DNA of 64,000 nucleotides from Jaltomata sinuosa (GCA_003996215.1 QJPP01001815.1:248001-312000), one strand, 5' to 3'; shown: positions 33,961-46,919, counted from the stretch's first letter. The notes: a model not told the origin generated them from the letters alone. Translations and numbers: made by a program.

Positions 33961-35340
33961 GTATATTGTGGGTGGTTATATAAGTCTTGAGTATAGGTTT
34001 GGGATTGATACTATGTGTATTGGTGAAGCGAAACCCTTGGATTTTGTTGTGGCTCTGAAATGATAGTAACTACCTCCTCCTTTATTTTCTTCCCTCCAAA
34101 ACATCCCGACCCATTTTGAATCACCTGCATTATGGCTTTTAAAGAAGCTTGGCTTATTATCTTTCCAGACTTAATTCCATTTTCCATTATTTCATCAACC
34201 TTAATGGCCTCAACAAATCTTTCCAACAGATGAGAGCAAATGATGGAAGTTGTCAGGTTCTTCCACCTAGAGAAAAACATCAATCATCTCTGACTCCTTC
34301 ATGGGTGGTTTAACCCTAGTAGCTTGCTCCCTCCACCTGATAGCATATTCACAGAAACTTTTGACGGTCTTTTTCCTTATATTGTCAAGAGAAGCGCGAT
34401 CTGGCATAATATAAATGTTATACTGAAATTATTTAACAAAGTCTCGAGCTATGTCATCCCAGGTATGCCAATTATAAAATGTCTTGATCAATGAACCATT
34501 CTGAGGCTATTCCAACCACACTTTCTCCAAAATATGCCATGAGCAATTCTTCTTTAGCCCGTGCTCCCCTTAGTTGATTACATTATTTCTTCAAGTGGGC
34601 TACGGGATCAACATGACCACCGTACTTCTCAAATTTTGGAGTCTTAAACCCCAGAGGTAGCTGAACATGGGGAAGCATGTACAACTCTCTAAATGAGACA
34701 CTTTTGGGACTTATTAATCCCTACATATCTCTTACGCTTTGCGCCAAACTTTTTAATTTTCTATCCATTTCTTCATGTTCCTCTTCCTTAGTGGTTTTCT
34801 CAACCTTAAAAGGGGGATTATATTGATGCGGGTAGTGGTAAGAGCCTGGGGCTCTAAAAGTCAATTCAGGAGAATAATATTGATCATGTTGAGTTTTAGA
34901 TAGAGGCTCATTGTTGGACTTTTGCACAAGTGTTGGTTGAGGGACTATATTAGTTTTCGTAGTAGGCACAAAAAATAGGTTTCATATCATGGGTGCATTT
35001 AGAGGGCAAATCGTGGATGTTCTATCAGTGTTAGATGTGTTAATAAATGGGCCAAAACCAGGTGGGTAAAATAGGTCACTTCCCGATACTTGAACGAGAG
35101 TTGACACAGTTACATCCGACAATCTAGGGATTGCAGATGGTGGAGCTTGTTCATTTATCCAAGCATGGTACATTTAAGCCATTTGTTGTCTTACCATCCT
35201 TAATTCCTTTTCTAATAATGATTCTAGCTGAATCAATAGACTTCGGCCTCCTTCATTATCTGACTATGTTCCTTCTTTGCGAGTCATTTTCTTTTTCCCT
35301 TTTGATCTGGTGTTGTACAGATGAGATGCCAGCTTAGTCA
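33961..35340 (-). pseudogene. Element D gag
   Basis: Minus-strand pieces 34982-35173, 34721-34969 and 34011-34283 form a broken Gag. The first contains MYHAWINEQAPPSAIPRLSD and LFYPPGFGPF; the second contains YSPELTFRAPGSYHYPHQY followed by KLKSLAQSVRDM; the third ends the capsid region with ERFVEAIKVDEIMENGIKSG. The stretch at 34285-34720, read with frame changes, holds the capsid core. Gag would form the particle in which reverse transcription occurs. The family is common in Solanaceae genomes by my recollection. Confidence 0.75.
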
Positions 35341-36720
35341 CAAACCAACCATCTTTAAAGTTACTTTTCTTTTCTGTGCAAGCAGCAAATATGTTATCTT
35401 TAAGAGTTCCACATATCACATTCACAGATCATAAGTTAAACACCTTTCTTTAGCTTGGAAGGCCTTATCTTTCATTCTGACTTATCTGAGCGCATCCTTT
35501 CTCTCTTTTTATTTCATTTATGATTATTATGAAAAATCTTTGATCGAACCCGTTAGGGTTGCCTACATATCATATTAGACATGATTCAGATCTTTGTATA
35601 GTTCCATAATAATTTCTTTTATTTAAATGATAAAAATTTGCTAAAGTAAACAAATAAAGAAGTGAACTTTTGAAAAATGAAAATAAAAAAAGTGACATCT
35701 CATTCATCATTCATTTGTTTTTTGATGTGCAAGTAAAAAATAAGATAATCACTTAAAGATAGACCTTGAAACTAACGACTTACTCAAAACTAAAACTTAA
35801 ACAAACAAGCTAAACAAAAGTCATAGACTAAGATGAAAGAACAAAAGATTTAAATTAAAAGACTGCAAAAGGGAAACAAGGACCACTATCACTGGTAACT
35901 AGGCTTCAATGTGCTCAAGATCTCATCATGCCTACTCATGGAGAATTCAACTTCAAATGACCTCCCAAACCTAGGTATATGTCTTGCAATGAGTCTATGA
36001 GATGATCAGCAAAGGTTGGTACTCGTGCAAGAAATTGTTCATGGTACAACCCTTGGTAATCCATGCCCATTTGAGCAGTGCGGTCGGCCAGATAATGGAC
36101 CTTTTCTCGAAGTGATTTAAAAACCTTCTCACATCCTCGTATATGCTAATCATGGGTGGCGACCACTTCCAATGTATGTTGTCCTTGAGCCAAAGTTGAT
36201 TCTAGCTGTTCTTGCAGCATCCCCCTCTCACGAATCCATTGTTCTCTCTCCTTATCAAACTCTTGCAATTTCTTCTGGTGAGACGCGATGAGTTATGCAA
36301 TTTGTGTTCCCCTGGTTGTTACCAATTTAAGCTTTCCCTGGAGTGTGGCTTCAATATGGGCTGATTCAACTATTTCCTCTCAATATTTGCTTGATGCTCA
36401 TCAATGATTTCCCTAGATCTTTCTATGTCCGCTTTTAAGGCTTGGATGGTAGATACATAGTTTCTTTAGGCCTCGAGCTGGGTTGCCTTAATTTTCATCT
36501 TAACCTCCATATTTCTATCAACTACATCTTTAACAGATCCCTCGGATCTTACTAAGAGAGGGACCTGAGTATCAAACCACGAGCAGTATAAGGGTTCTAC
36601 TTCTCCTTGATCATGATCTGCTACCATATTATCCGAACTTAAGATCCTTTTACCACCCCAAATTTTCAGAGTTTCTGATTCTTGATCTGGATCTTATGAT
36701 ATTACCTCCCATGCAAAACG
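35341..36720 (-). pseudogene. Element D coiled-coil region between ORF1 and gag
   Basis: On the minus strand, 35900-36700 reads in shifting frames as a charged, leucine- and glutamine-rich protein likely to form a coiled coil; a piece near 36070-36110 includes SLREKVHYLADRTAQMG. It appears to be the C-terminal part of the DUF7745-like ORF. The section 35341-35890 is AT-rich spacer before gag with no recognisable protein. Confidence 0.5.
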
Positions 36721-37580
36721 TCGCATGTCCTCAACTATATGCAAAAAATGTTTCTGACCTAGATGGCATAAAACTCAAAGGGGTGAATATAACTGAAATC
36801 CTCTAAGGCCCATTAAAACAAGGAAATGGTGATATGAAGATATATAGATCACCTTGTTTGAAGGGAACCTATGATAGTTCCATGTAATCTGCGATGCCTT
36901 CAAGTCAAAAAAATACTCTCTCCAAGCCTTAACACCACTTGGTAGTTCTCCATTGAGTTCCTCTACCAGTTTATTCATTCTACTAGGATGACTCAAAATG
37001 TAGAAAGTCCACTTAGGTTTAACCGCTGGCTCATAACGGTGGCGATAAAGATGCTTTAGAAACCATATTTTCAATAGGATCCCACACCCTTCAAAATAAT
37101 TTGCACTGTCTGCACATCAGGCCAAAGCACGATAGATATCTGCTAGAATCATAGGGAAGATTGTATAGTTCTTTCTCTTCAATATAACACTAACTATCAA
37201 AGACAAATGAATATTGATTTTTCCATCTCGTTTCGTAAAAATCATTGTTCCTAAGAATGCTACCATGAATGCTTTCTGCCTATGTATCTCCTATTTGGGG
37301 AAGTACTGATCATTTTTGAGTTTCTTACCATATTTATCAAATCCTTCCTTTTTCCCGTATCTCTCACACAAGAACTCCAAAGACCCGTTATAAGAACACG
37401 CCATATGAGGATCACTGACAATGTACATTTTCTCAAAGAATTTATTACCGGTGACATTCCTTGGAGCTAGAGGTGATTTTGTATGAAGATCCCTGCCTAT
37501 GCCTGTAAGACCACCTAATTCTTCCAAGGTGGGAGTTAACTGAAAATCACTAAAGCGGAAGACATTTTTCGTAGGGTCCC
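36721..37580 (-). pseudogene. Element D ORF1: DUF7745 / plant-mobile-domain-like protein
   Basis: Pieces at 37291-37580 and 36775-37074 match the pattern of the DUF7745 family, a relative of the plant mobile domain. The first has NVFRFSDFQLTPTLEELGGL, the second FLKHLYRHRYEP and LVLMGLRGFQLYSPL. The N-terminal portion continues at 38898-39011 and 63824-64000, separated by two solo LTRs. This ORF precedes gag, as the extra ORF1 does in Ogre-type elements. Its function is unknown; capture of a host domain is inference. Frameshifts near 37080-37290 and at the solo-LTR junction show it is dead. Confidence 0.7.
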
Positions 37581-38897
37581 TGATAACGCTCAAAGTACCA
37601 CTCCAATTAAGAAGCGTAAGCGATCGTTGTCAAATATAGAACCCAACAAAGGTTGGGGTCGATCCCACAGAGAATATGGTGAAAGTTAAGCCTTTAGTGA
37701 AGTATGTGACTAATGGTCAATAGTTTCCGGTAAATAAAGGGGGGGTTTTGGTGTGATCAATATGTAACAAAGCAAATAATAAACGTATGAGTTTTAATCA
37801 AGATGAGAATGGACTAGGGAAGTGTTTACCATGGCGTTGGTAACAATGTCGATTCTAGGTGTAACTGGGTTCTTTCTATATGCGTGTCACGATGTGATTG
37901 AATTAATTGTATCGTCTAAACGTTTCTCAACCAAATAGACAAATTTACTTTTCAATTCTCTCGAACTTGAAAAGGTGTGCTTTTAGATTTCAATCCTAAA
38001 CATCAAGTAGATTAATCTAGTTACAGCATTAATCATAAGACGAGAGTTGGTAGTCTCGAATCCTCGTTGTTAATCAAGTTTCCCGGTTTTAATCTCTTTA
38101 CTCAAGCAAATTAAACCTAGGCATGTTCTAATGTTTGCAACCACTAGAAAACGTTAAATAATGAATGATTAACAACGTGACAACATATATATTGAATCCG
38201 TTGCTACCCGGAATCTATATCGCTACTTTAGCCATGGCTCCCACAACCCTAGTTGTGGGAGGTTTAGTTAATCATGCTTGTAGAAGAAGAGAAGAGAGTA
38301 ATATTCATAATAAAGAAAAGAGATCCTTACAATGTAGTGAAAACAATCTTCAATAATCCAAAAACAAGAAAAACAAAGATCCCAAGAACAAATCAAGAAC
38401 AAGATTGAGGAGGAAGAAAATGTGTATCGCGTGTTTTCCTCTCTCAAAACTCGACTTTTAAACTCCTAAAATTATTGGGTAATGTATGTAAAAAGTTTGG
38501 TAAATAAAATAAACCTAACATAGGGTATTTATAGGAGTCTAGGAAACAACTCCCAAAAACGCTCGGATTCCGCGTAACCGACTGCCCAGGTATGATGGCC
38601 AGGCTGACGGACTGTCACTGGCTTGACGGATCATCGCCTGGGCTGTCACCACTAGACAGTGGCACTGCCCATCTTAACGGTCACTGTGACGGACCATCAC
38701 ATGTGTGACGGGCCGTCACTCAGGCCGTCACTCTTATCCAGAATGCTCTTTTTCGCGTATTTCCTTCCGTTTCCATGTTTGTCTCCATTTCCTGAAAATA
38801 CAACATAAAAACATCAAAAATGACAACGGTTGCTTGAAAACGTACGATTGTTCTTAGTTTAAAGGAGTCGAAAGTGCCGTAAAATGGCGGCACATCA
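37581..38897 (-). mobile_element. Solo LTR of the E family
   Basis: A 1317-bp block matches the E LTRs along its length (starts TGATAACGCTC on the plus strand, ends GGCGGCACATCA) but with many substitutions, so it is clearly older than E. The flanks GTCCC (37576-37580) and GTCCT (38898-38902) are a TSD with one mismatch. No E internal sequence is attached. It interrupts ORF1 of element D. It keeps the TATA region (about 38521-38531) and a decayed palindrome cluster. Confidence 0.9.
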
Positions 38898-39011
38898 GTC
38901 CTAAAATGGAATTAGCACCTCGATCACCTTTATCTGGACTAAATCTCATAATGTCCGTGAGTAATCTGAGATGTTGGAATATCATGGTGAATGCAAAATT
39001 ACTCATGTAGT
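38898..39011 (-). pseudogene. Element D ORF1, internal fragment
   Basis: On the minus strand it reads MSNFAFTMIFQHLRLLTDIM, part of the N-terminal half of the DUF7745-like ORF, lying between two solo LTRs. The frame continues in register into 63848-63824 if solo LTR C, everything inside it and one TSD copy are ignored. Confidence 0.65.
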
Positions 39012-39769
39012 TGTGATGACCCTTCAGGTCATCTTCATGTTTATGCTTTCTTTATACTATTAGAGCTTTCCTGTAGTGGCCCCAAGTCATTTATAACTTG
39101 CTAGGACCGGTGGTTCGGTGCCCTGGTCGTTCATTTGGTCATTTTGGTTGTTTGCCTGTTTTAGAGCCTAAACTTAGAATATCATTGACTTTAGTCAACA
39201 TTCTTGGTAAATGTACTCAGAATCAAATTCTGACAATTACGTTAGCTGGAAAGCGTGGATTTTGGTCTAGATGGACCCTTGTTTGGGTTCTGAGAGCTTT
39301 CAGTTCTGTTTTGTCTTGGTTTTTGTGTTTTAGCCTAGTTGAACTTGAAAGTTTGACTTTGGTCAACATTTGGAGAAGACGATCTAGGATGGAGATTTTG
39401 ACAATGCTGTTAGCTCCGGAATGTCAACTTTGGGCTAGAGGGACCTTTGGTTTGGGTCCCGAGGCTTCCAGACTCATTTGAGACCTTGGTGTTCCGTTTT
39501 GGAAAGTTTGGCCAAAGTTGATTCTTGGGCGTGGGGCCCACTTTTCATGCTATCGACCTTTGATGGAATTTTCGTTTATTCCATTAAGTCTAGAATTCCA
39601 TTTTTAGTTTAGTAGCATAGTTTGTTTGTGTCCGTGGGACCCAAGATGAATCCCGAGGGTCCATTCAAACACTTTTAACTTTGTTGGTTTTTGGCTGAGT
39701 TGCTGAACCTGTTGGGTCCGTAATCATGGACATTGGACCCCATTTGTGGCACTATATTAGTAGACATCT

Positions 39770-39876
39770 CTCCGCATTTGCGAAAGACTTACATGTTATG
39801 GGTTTCCGCATTTGCGGCTTCCGCATTTGCGGTGGTTTGTCCACATTTACGACAACCGCTCATAGTTTATATAAGG
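39770..39876 (+). promoter_or_regulatory. Palindromes and TATA box of LTR C
   Basis: Three CCGCATTTGCG(G) inverted repeats between about 39773 and 39832 are followed by GTTTATATAAGGCCC at 39864-39878. TATATAAGG is a good plant TATA box. Palindromes directly upstream of TATA repeat the arrangement seen in families B and E. Confidence 0.7.
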
Positions 39877-42051
39877 CCCTCACTCTATATTCCAAACCTT
39901 CTTATCTCTTCTTCCACTCGTTTCCACAATTAAAACTAGTCCCAAGTTTCATTTGAGTCACCTCTTGCTTGACAATTTATTGGAGGAATATTGTAAGTGC
40001 TTGGTGATCGTTTTTCCAGTTTCAAATTGGTAAGTTCCCTTCCTTCCCGAAGTTGATTATCTTCCTCCATTGTTGGGATTCTCAAACTTGGTTTCCTTGA
40101 AGAATCTGTTCCCTTGGGGGTTGCATGCTCCGTGGATTCCACAATTTCATTTCCTTGTCGTGGTTCCCTCGTTGTGGTAAGCTTCCCTTGCTCAAATTCC
40201 CAATTTTTGGTTTCCAAGTTCCCTCAATGATGTCTTGTCTTGGTGGACTATTTAAGCTCGAATTCCTTTCCCAATTGCTCTAAATTTCTAGGCATGTGCT
40301 CATATGATCATCGTGATCATTTTGTACTCTTTTGTTCTGGCCTTGGGTTGCAGGGCCCACGGGCCTGCCGGTGACCCAAAATTTAACCCGACAATAAGTA
40401 TAGTAATATGGGTATCATTAGTCCCATTTTAATGTGTTATTTATGTTTTTGATAGTTTGATTATCATTCAGAGCTTCTCGAAGCAATTCGACCTTGGATA
40501 TCATTATCCCAGCAATATGTCGTCGAACAACAAGCAGGTTACGGTCTAACCTCCCTAGACATTGCATATATCGGATAAAGGTGTACTACTTGGCATCCTT
40601 GGGTTGGGTTTAATAGTTGGTACCACAGACCTTGACCTCTTTATTCATGTCCTATTTCTTTTCTTCTTTCGACGGTTGTAGTATTTGCTATAGATGATAT
40701 TATCACCCTTATGGTCCTGTGTGGCCTTATATTGACTCTGGAACATAGATGGTGGGAAATTAGAAATGTTCGTGAGTCCCGAACATCGTTATTATTGTTA
40801 TAGAGGTGGCTATCTGTGTTGCAGAGTGATTGGAGCTTGTACAGGGCCGATAGGTAGATTGTGAGTCATTGGGCTATTGATTATGATTGAGCATGACATT
40901 ATCATGCATATAAAAGGATTTTTTTTCATGATTTTACAATGGTTTTGGCTTTGGGCCTACTATTGCTGAATTTATAAACCTTGCATGGCTCGTGGGGCTT
41001 GTTTTTGGTAAGAAAAATGATTGAAAAGTGGTTTGATACTGTCTTAATGGATATTCTTGGGGTAAGGGGGAATTAAAAGATGTTTTATCACTATTTCCAC
41101 TTATACTAGACTTGGCAGGGTCAAGCGCTAGAATTGTTTTACTATAACTTCTGGGGTGATGCTAGGCTTGACGGGGCCATGCGCTAGGACTATTTGACTT
41201 ACTTATAAAGCCCAGGATACTATCTGGGAAGCTTTACTTGGGGATTTTTGAGATTGCGGGGCATCTAGTATGTTGATTGGGGGCCTCCATGGACCTTTCC
41301 ATTCCAGACCAGGGGCTACGTGCTGTGAGTGCCGAAAGGGGAGGGGTATACAACATAGTGGAGGTATACGGTGTAACCTTCCATGGATCTCGTCTTCTAG
41401 GCCTTATTGGATGCCAAAAGCGGGTAACATACGGTACTACAATCACTCTTGGCTTAGTATGGCATGTCATACCATTCATTTGTGTGAGGTTTCTCCCTTG
41501 TTTGTTGTTTGCTGATTGTACGCTCTAGTCGTATGAGATGCCGGAGGGTTTGTCTTTACTTGTTTTTCTTCCTCGGGATAATGGGCACGCGTGGGACTGT
41601 AGGTAGACTTATGGTTACTATTTTGCTTTGTTGGTTCCTATTGTGGATCTTATGACTTAAGATATTGTTAAGGTTAAACTTAGGCTTCAAATTATTGAAT
41701 TCTTGACCTGAGATTGCATGCGTAGTTGGGTTATCATTCCTTGTATTCAAACATGTTTACTCTTTTCTTCCCCTCCTTCTCGATTCATTGAGGTTACCAG
41801 TATACTGCCTACTTTCTAAACTCTTCTTTGTATACTTGCTGTTGTAAGGATCCCAGGTACGTGTTTCTTTCTTTTTCCTGTGATGTGTATTCTTTTAGCT
41901 AGCCATATGTATTGTTCCTGCTTGTATTTTGTCTGTTCTTGCTTCCGTGTACTTATTTGTTGCCTCGTGTGACTAATTGTTTTCTATTCTGCTTATTACT
42001 GCTTTTTTATCCTATATGTTCCCAGTCGGCCTATGATACCTACTGGGTACT

Positions 42052-42056
42052 TTTTG
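42052..42056. repeat. Target-site duplication of element A (left)
   Basis: TTTTG at 42052-42056 matches TTTTG at 63280-63284, immediately outside the outermost LTR bases. Confidence 0.85.
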
Positions 42057-44285
42057 TGTAACACCCCAGAACTTTCAAACCCAGGCTTAACTCAGAAAAA
42101 CCAGAAGAAAATAAAATTTCGGAAAAAATCTATGTGTCCAGGAACCACGGTTAAGATCACGGACCATAGTTTGGAACCACCATCCGTCATCTCAACCATA
42201 AATCCCATTTCCAGTAGACCTCTAATTCATGTCCCAACAACCATGAGTTGGATCACGGGCCGTAGTTCAGGACCACGGGCCATCGTTTGACTCATGGATC
42301 CAAAGATCAGAGAAGTACCAGTTTAAGTGTGAGGAACCACAAATCAGACCATGGACCGTAGTTTAGAACCATGGACCATCCTGTCACTCGTGGTCTCCCT
42401 TAATCAAAGGACCCTAATTTCAAGGCTCAGAGACCATGAGTCAGGTCACGGACCATACTTCAAAACCACGGTCCATCCTTTTACTCATGGAATCCTCAGA
42501 CCAGACTAGAGTCCCAGGAACAACGAGCCACATGATGAATCATTGTTCAGGAGTATGGTCCATCCTGTGGAGTCCTCGTTCCCTTATATCAGAGAACCCC
42601 GAAGACCCCTAGACAGGACCACCACTCAGTTGATGGTCCATCTTCAAGGACTATGGTCCATCAACCAAGTCGTGATCCCTGAGTCGCAATTTTTAGCAAA
42701 GTTCTTTTAAAATTTCCCAGGGGTATTCCAGACTTTTCCTACCTCTTTTAATTCCTAGGCTACATCATTTTGGTTATTCTAAGCCTAGTTAATTAGCCAA
42801 AAACTACCTAAATCACCAATTCTCCTAAAAATATCAGATACTTAGAAAGAAAAGGAGAAAAAAGGCGACCGTTTCTCTCAAGAATAAGCAGAAGGTTCCT
42901 TCATGTTCTTCCCAAAACCCAAAAGATTTCTCCGTAGTTTCTTCATCATGTATGTGGGATTTTACTAGTGGGTTCCTTTCACCCATTAGGTCCCTATATT
43001 TTTGTCAGTTCTTCGGTTCTGCATGGATTTATTCAGACCTAGGGTTCCTAAATCGTAGGGATTCATCATAATCTAGATTTTTCTGCTTATGTTGAGGTCT
43101 ATTTCATGTTTCTTGGAGAGTTAGTATTGTCACAGGTTCAGGACTCAGAAACCATAGAATGTCTAAATTTCAGTATTCATAAATTATACTTGCTAGGCAG
43201 ACAATTCAGATGCTCATGTTTTAATATTAGAATGTCATTAGTTTCAGTATATATATATATGTGTGCATCAGATTATTGTAAGTATTTGAGCTATCCACTA
43301 TTTTAGCTTGTATTCCATTGCTTGAATTTCCATTAGGAGTAGACTTAGTACCAAGTAGATGACGGGATGAAGGCTTAGCTGTCATATTAGACTAAGACCT
43401 TTAGTAGTAGTACCCCAATCCAAAAACTACGGTGCCACCATAGGTGTAATGAGGTTCCACCTGTCAGGTTAGGTTGCACACCTCTGTCCATTATGGACAT
43501 CAGTTAGTGGATCCAGGTTAGATTTGTTCGTACCCTTGGCAAGGTATGAAAACCCTCCTATCCGGGTTTACAGGGTTGCCCCATAGTTAGCTCAGCTTGG
43601 GGTATGTTAGTTAATAGTATCTCCAACAGTCAGACTCATGTTGTATTGACCTTATATTCAGTTATTCAGTTCATCATGCTATATACTCCTGATATTCATT
43701 TGGTCATTGCATCTCAGCTAACTTCTCAGTTTATGCTTCAGTATACATATTCCCATGTTTAACCCTTGTACTGTTCAGCTCAGCACGTATCTCGCATGCT
43801 CAATACATTCAAAGTACTGATGCATACTTTTGTGCTACATCATTTTATGATGTAGGTTCAGGCACTCAGCATCAAGACTGCGCTTAGCTCGACATTTAGT
43901 CCGTACTAAGCAGCTTCAGTGGTGAGTCCTCATAGCTCGAGGATGATAGACATGCTTTACCTTTCAGTCCTTACTTTTCATTTTTAGATTATTAGTGTTT
44001 GCTGGGGGCATGTCTCAGCAACTCGTATCAGATAGAAGCTTTCAGACATAGACTAGATCTAGCTTGAGTTGTTAGTGTTGTTTCAGTCATCACTATACTC
44101 TTTATATATTTTATATCAAGACATGTTTGGGCTTTTCCCTCTTCGGATATTAAAACTATTTTTAGCTTCCGCACAGTGCATGTTTTAATTGAGCTTGTAT
44201 AGATATTCCATGCCATGGGTTAGTTTAGGGTCACTTGTGACACTAAGCTCCATTTTGCGTCTAGGGGTAGCCTCGGGGCATGAAA
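42057..44285 (+). repeat. 5' LTR of element A
   Basis: The 2229-bp LTR begins TGTAACACCCC and ends GGGGCATGAAA (last bases drifted from TGACA). Its first 600 bases are full of partly decayed inverted repeats such as ACCACGGACCGTAG-type units with spacer CATCCTTTGACTCATGG. A short (TA)n(TG)n stretch lies at 43248-43266. The 3' LTR copy is at about 60061-63279. Confidence 0.9.
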
Positions 44286-44289
44286 AACT

Positions 44290-44301
44290 TGGTATCAGAG
44301 C
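44290..44301 (+). other. Primer-binding site of element A (tRNA-iMet)
   Basis: TGGTATCAGAGC, a perfect match to the first 12 bases complementary to initiator tRNA-Met, starts four bases after the LTR end. Confidence 0.9.
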
Positions 44302-44479
44302 ATCAGGTTCAAGTGTTCTAGGTTGTCTGAAAGCTGCGTCAAGTAGAGCCTTCTTCATGGGTGTGAAGTGCTCAACACTTATGGGGGAGGAGCTATGAGA
44401 TTTCATTAGGAACAACTACCCTTCTTACTTTTCCAAATCGTGCCATAGAGTATTAACTCTATTTAATCTCCTTCTAACT

Positions 44480-45690
44480 CGTGCTCTTTGAATTTCAGAA
44501 AAATGCCTCCAGAAGAGCCAACGCCAGAAATCAGCCAGCACCAGCAGCTCCAGCAGACCTATTGAATGAGCAAGTCATGCATGCCGAATTCAGGGCTGCT
44601 TTCAAAGTGCACTTAGGCCATGACCACCCAGGTCAATCAGCAAGCTGCGACACTAGCTCCACCTCAAACTAACACTGTTGCAGCAAGGATCTGAGATTTC
44701 ACTTAGATGAACCCTCTAGAATTTTATGGGTATCAGAAGAGGATCCACAAGAGTTTCTTGATGACATCCAGAAGGTAACAGGTATTATGGGTGTCACCCT
44801 AGTCGAGAGTGTAGATTTAACCGCCTATTAGTTAAAGGGAGTGGCTTACACTTGGTACCAGCAGTGGAAGGAGTATCGGGCTACTAATGCATGTCCAGTA
44901 AGATAGAATCTATTCAAGACTATACTTTTGGACAGGTTGTTCCCACTCGAGCTCAAGGAAGCCAAGGTCCAGGAAATTATTAACTTGAAGCAGAATGACA
45001 TGAGTTTGAAGGATTATGCTCTCAAGTTGACACAGCTATCCAAGTATGCTCCATCGATAATAGCTGACCCCAGGGCTTGTATGAGCAAGTTCATATCTGG
45101 TATATCGGATGAGCAAGTTCATATATGGTATATCGGATTAGCAAGTTCATATCTGGTATATCGGATGATATGGTCAAAGAGTGCAAAACTTTAATGCTGA
45201 ACATGGAGATGAATTTCTCCTTATTGGTTACTTATGCCCAACAAATTGAGGATGAGAAAATCAAAGAGAAGGGAGGAGGAAGTAAGAGAGCTAGAACAGG
45301 TGATTTCAACTACTCTTAGTAGAAGTCAAAGGGTGGTAATCGCTCTTATTTTCATCATAATTCTTCAGCTCCAGCTCCATCTCTTGCCAGAGCCCCAATA
45401 TCTAAATTCAAGAAGGATCGGGATAGAGTGTCTACCTCTAAGTGCCAAGGTATAGTTACTAGCGGGTGCACCCATCCAATATGTAAGAAGTGTAGTAGGA
45501 ACCACCAGGGTGAGTGCATGGAAGTAGCGTAAATTGCTTTTGTTGTGGTAAGCCAGGCCACATGATGAGAGATTTCCCTGCAGCTTCTCAATAGTGCAAG
45601 GATGTTCGCCCACAGAATTAGGCGACCTCTGCAGCAGCTCCAGTAGGTCACCCCACTCAGCAGGGTTCCTCATCTAGTACAGGTGGTGGT
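44480..45690 (+). pseudogene. Element A gag
   Basis: Pieces at 44481-44672, 44928-45194 and 45125-45319 cover a chromovirus Gag. Visible parts are RANARNQPAPAAPADLLNEQ at the start, LFPLELKEAKVQEIINLKQ and LKDYALKLTQLSKYAP in the capsid region, and a zinc-knuckle remnant at 45535-45576 (CFCCGKPGHMMRDF) whose last cysteine is replaced by phenylalanine. A 28-bp unit is present three times at 45083-45166, which shifts the frame. Gag would form the particle and bind the RNA. Confidence 0.8.
45083..45166 (+). repeat. 28-bp triplication in gag of element A
   Basis: GAGCAAGTTCATATCTGGTA plus TATCGGAT is present three times in tandem with one or two differences. Two extra 28-bp units add 56 bp and shift the reading frame. 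Confidence 0.9.
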
Positions 45691-45692
45691 CA

Positions 45693-46919
45693 GTGCCAGA
45701 ACAAGTTGTATGCTCTTCACGCTTGATAGTACCAGGAGGGTTCTCCCGATATGGTCACGGGTACGTTACAACTCTTCCATTTAGATGTTTATGCACTATT
45801 GATCCAGCGGCTACGCTTTCTTTTATAACTCCATATATAGCAGTAAAATTTGGGGTCAGTCCACAAATTCTCCTAGAACCCTTCTCAGTCTCTACTCCAG
45901 TTAGTGATCTAGTTATAGCTAGACGGGTATACAAAAATTGCCCTATCGCAGTTTCCCAGAAAGTCACCTCAGCAGATCGTGTAAAGTTAGAAATGGGTGA
46001 TTTTTATATCATTCTAGGCATGAATTGGTTACATTCCTGTTATGACTCAGTCAATTGTAGAACTAGGGTCATTCGGTTTCAGTTTCTAAACGATCCAGTC
46101 TTAGAATGGAAGGGTAGTAGCTCAGTGCCTATAGGTCGATTCATCTCTTACCTTAAGGCCAGAAAAATGATTTCTAAAGGGTATATCTACCATCTTGTTT
46201 TGGTTAAGGATTCATACTCTAAGACCCCAACTCTTGAGTCAATTCTAGTGGTGAATGAATTCCCAGAAGTCTTTCTAGAAGATCTTCCCAAAGTTCCTCC
46301 TGAATGGGAAATTGACTTCGAAATAGATCTCCTTCCAGATACCCAGCCTATTTCGATTCCTACTTATAGAATGGCTCTAGCTGAGCTTAAGGAATTGAAA
46401 GAACAGTTGAAAGACCTTCTAGATAAGGTCTTCATCAGACCCAGCATCTCTTCATGGGGTACTCCAGTATTGTTTGTGCATAAAAAAAATGGTTCTCTCA
46501 AGAGGTGCATTGACTACCCATCAGTTGAACAAAGTCACAATCAAGAACAAGTATCCCATCCCCAGGATTGAATACTTTTTCACCACCTTCAAGGTGCTAG
46601 TTGTTTTTCTAAGATAGACCATAGATTCGGTTATCATCAGCTCAGAGTCAAAGAGAGTGACATCCCAAAGACAGCCTTTAGGACTTGGTATGGTCACTAT
46701 GAATTTGTAGTTATGTCTTTTGGACTAACAAATGCTCATGCAGCTTTCATGGACTTAATCAACAGGGTGTTCAAACAGTATTTGGACTTGTTTGTCATCA
46801 TCTTTATTAATGATATCCTTATTTCTTCTCGAAATGAGAAAGATCACACGACTCATCTGAGTGTTGTTCTGCAAACTCTCAGAGATCGCCAACAATTCAA
46901 TAAGTTTAGAAAATGTGAA
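45693..46919 (+). pseudogene. Element A protease and N-terminal reverse transcriptase
   Basis: A 292-residue piece (45693-46571) holds the protease with IDPAATLSFITPYIAVKFGV, where the usual D-x-G-A active site reads D-P-A-A, then MGDFYIILGMNWLHSCYDSV, the closing strand of the fold. It continues into RT fingers with LKEQLKDLLDKVFIRPSISS. A frameshift near 46510-46570 leads to the next piece (46713-46919) with MSFGLTNAHAAFMDLINRVF and FVIIFINDILISS; the palm motif reads F-I-N-D, losing one catalytic aspartate. The coding region is cut at 46919 by LTR B. Confidence 0.85.

Noticed and set aside
36721..37593. A host plant-mobile-domain gene
   Set aside because: The fragments are collinear with gag and pol of element D, broken by frameshifts and interrupted by solo LTRs, so they are read as the element's ORF1.
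17835..38356. A 62-63 codon ORF conserved three times (17835, 23207, 38165)
   Set aside because: It is at the same position in three copies of the E-family LTR and antisense to the element. Conservation reflects common descent of the LTR, not selection on a protein.
39098..42290. Several 60-127 codon ORFs in LTR C and the A LTR
   Set aside because: No recognised domain, low-complexity or antisense pairs within LTRs, and no conservation that I can see.
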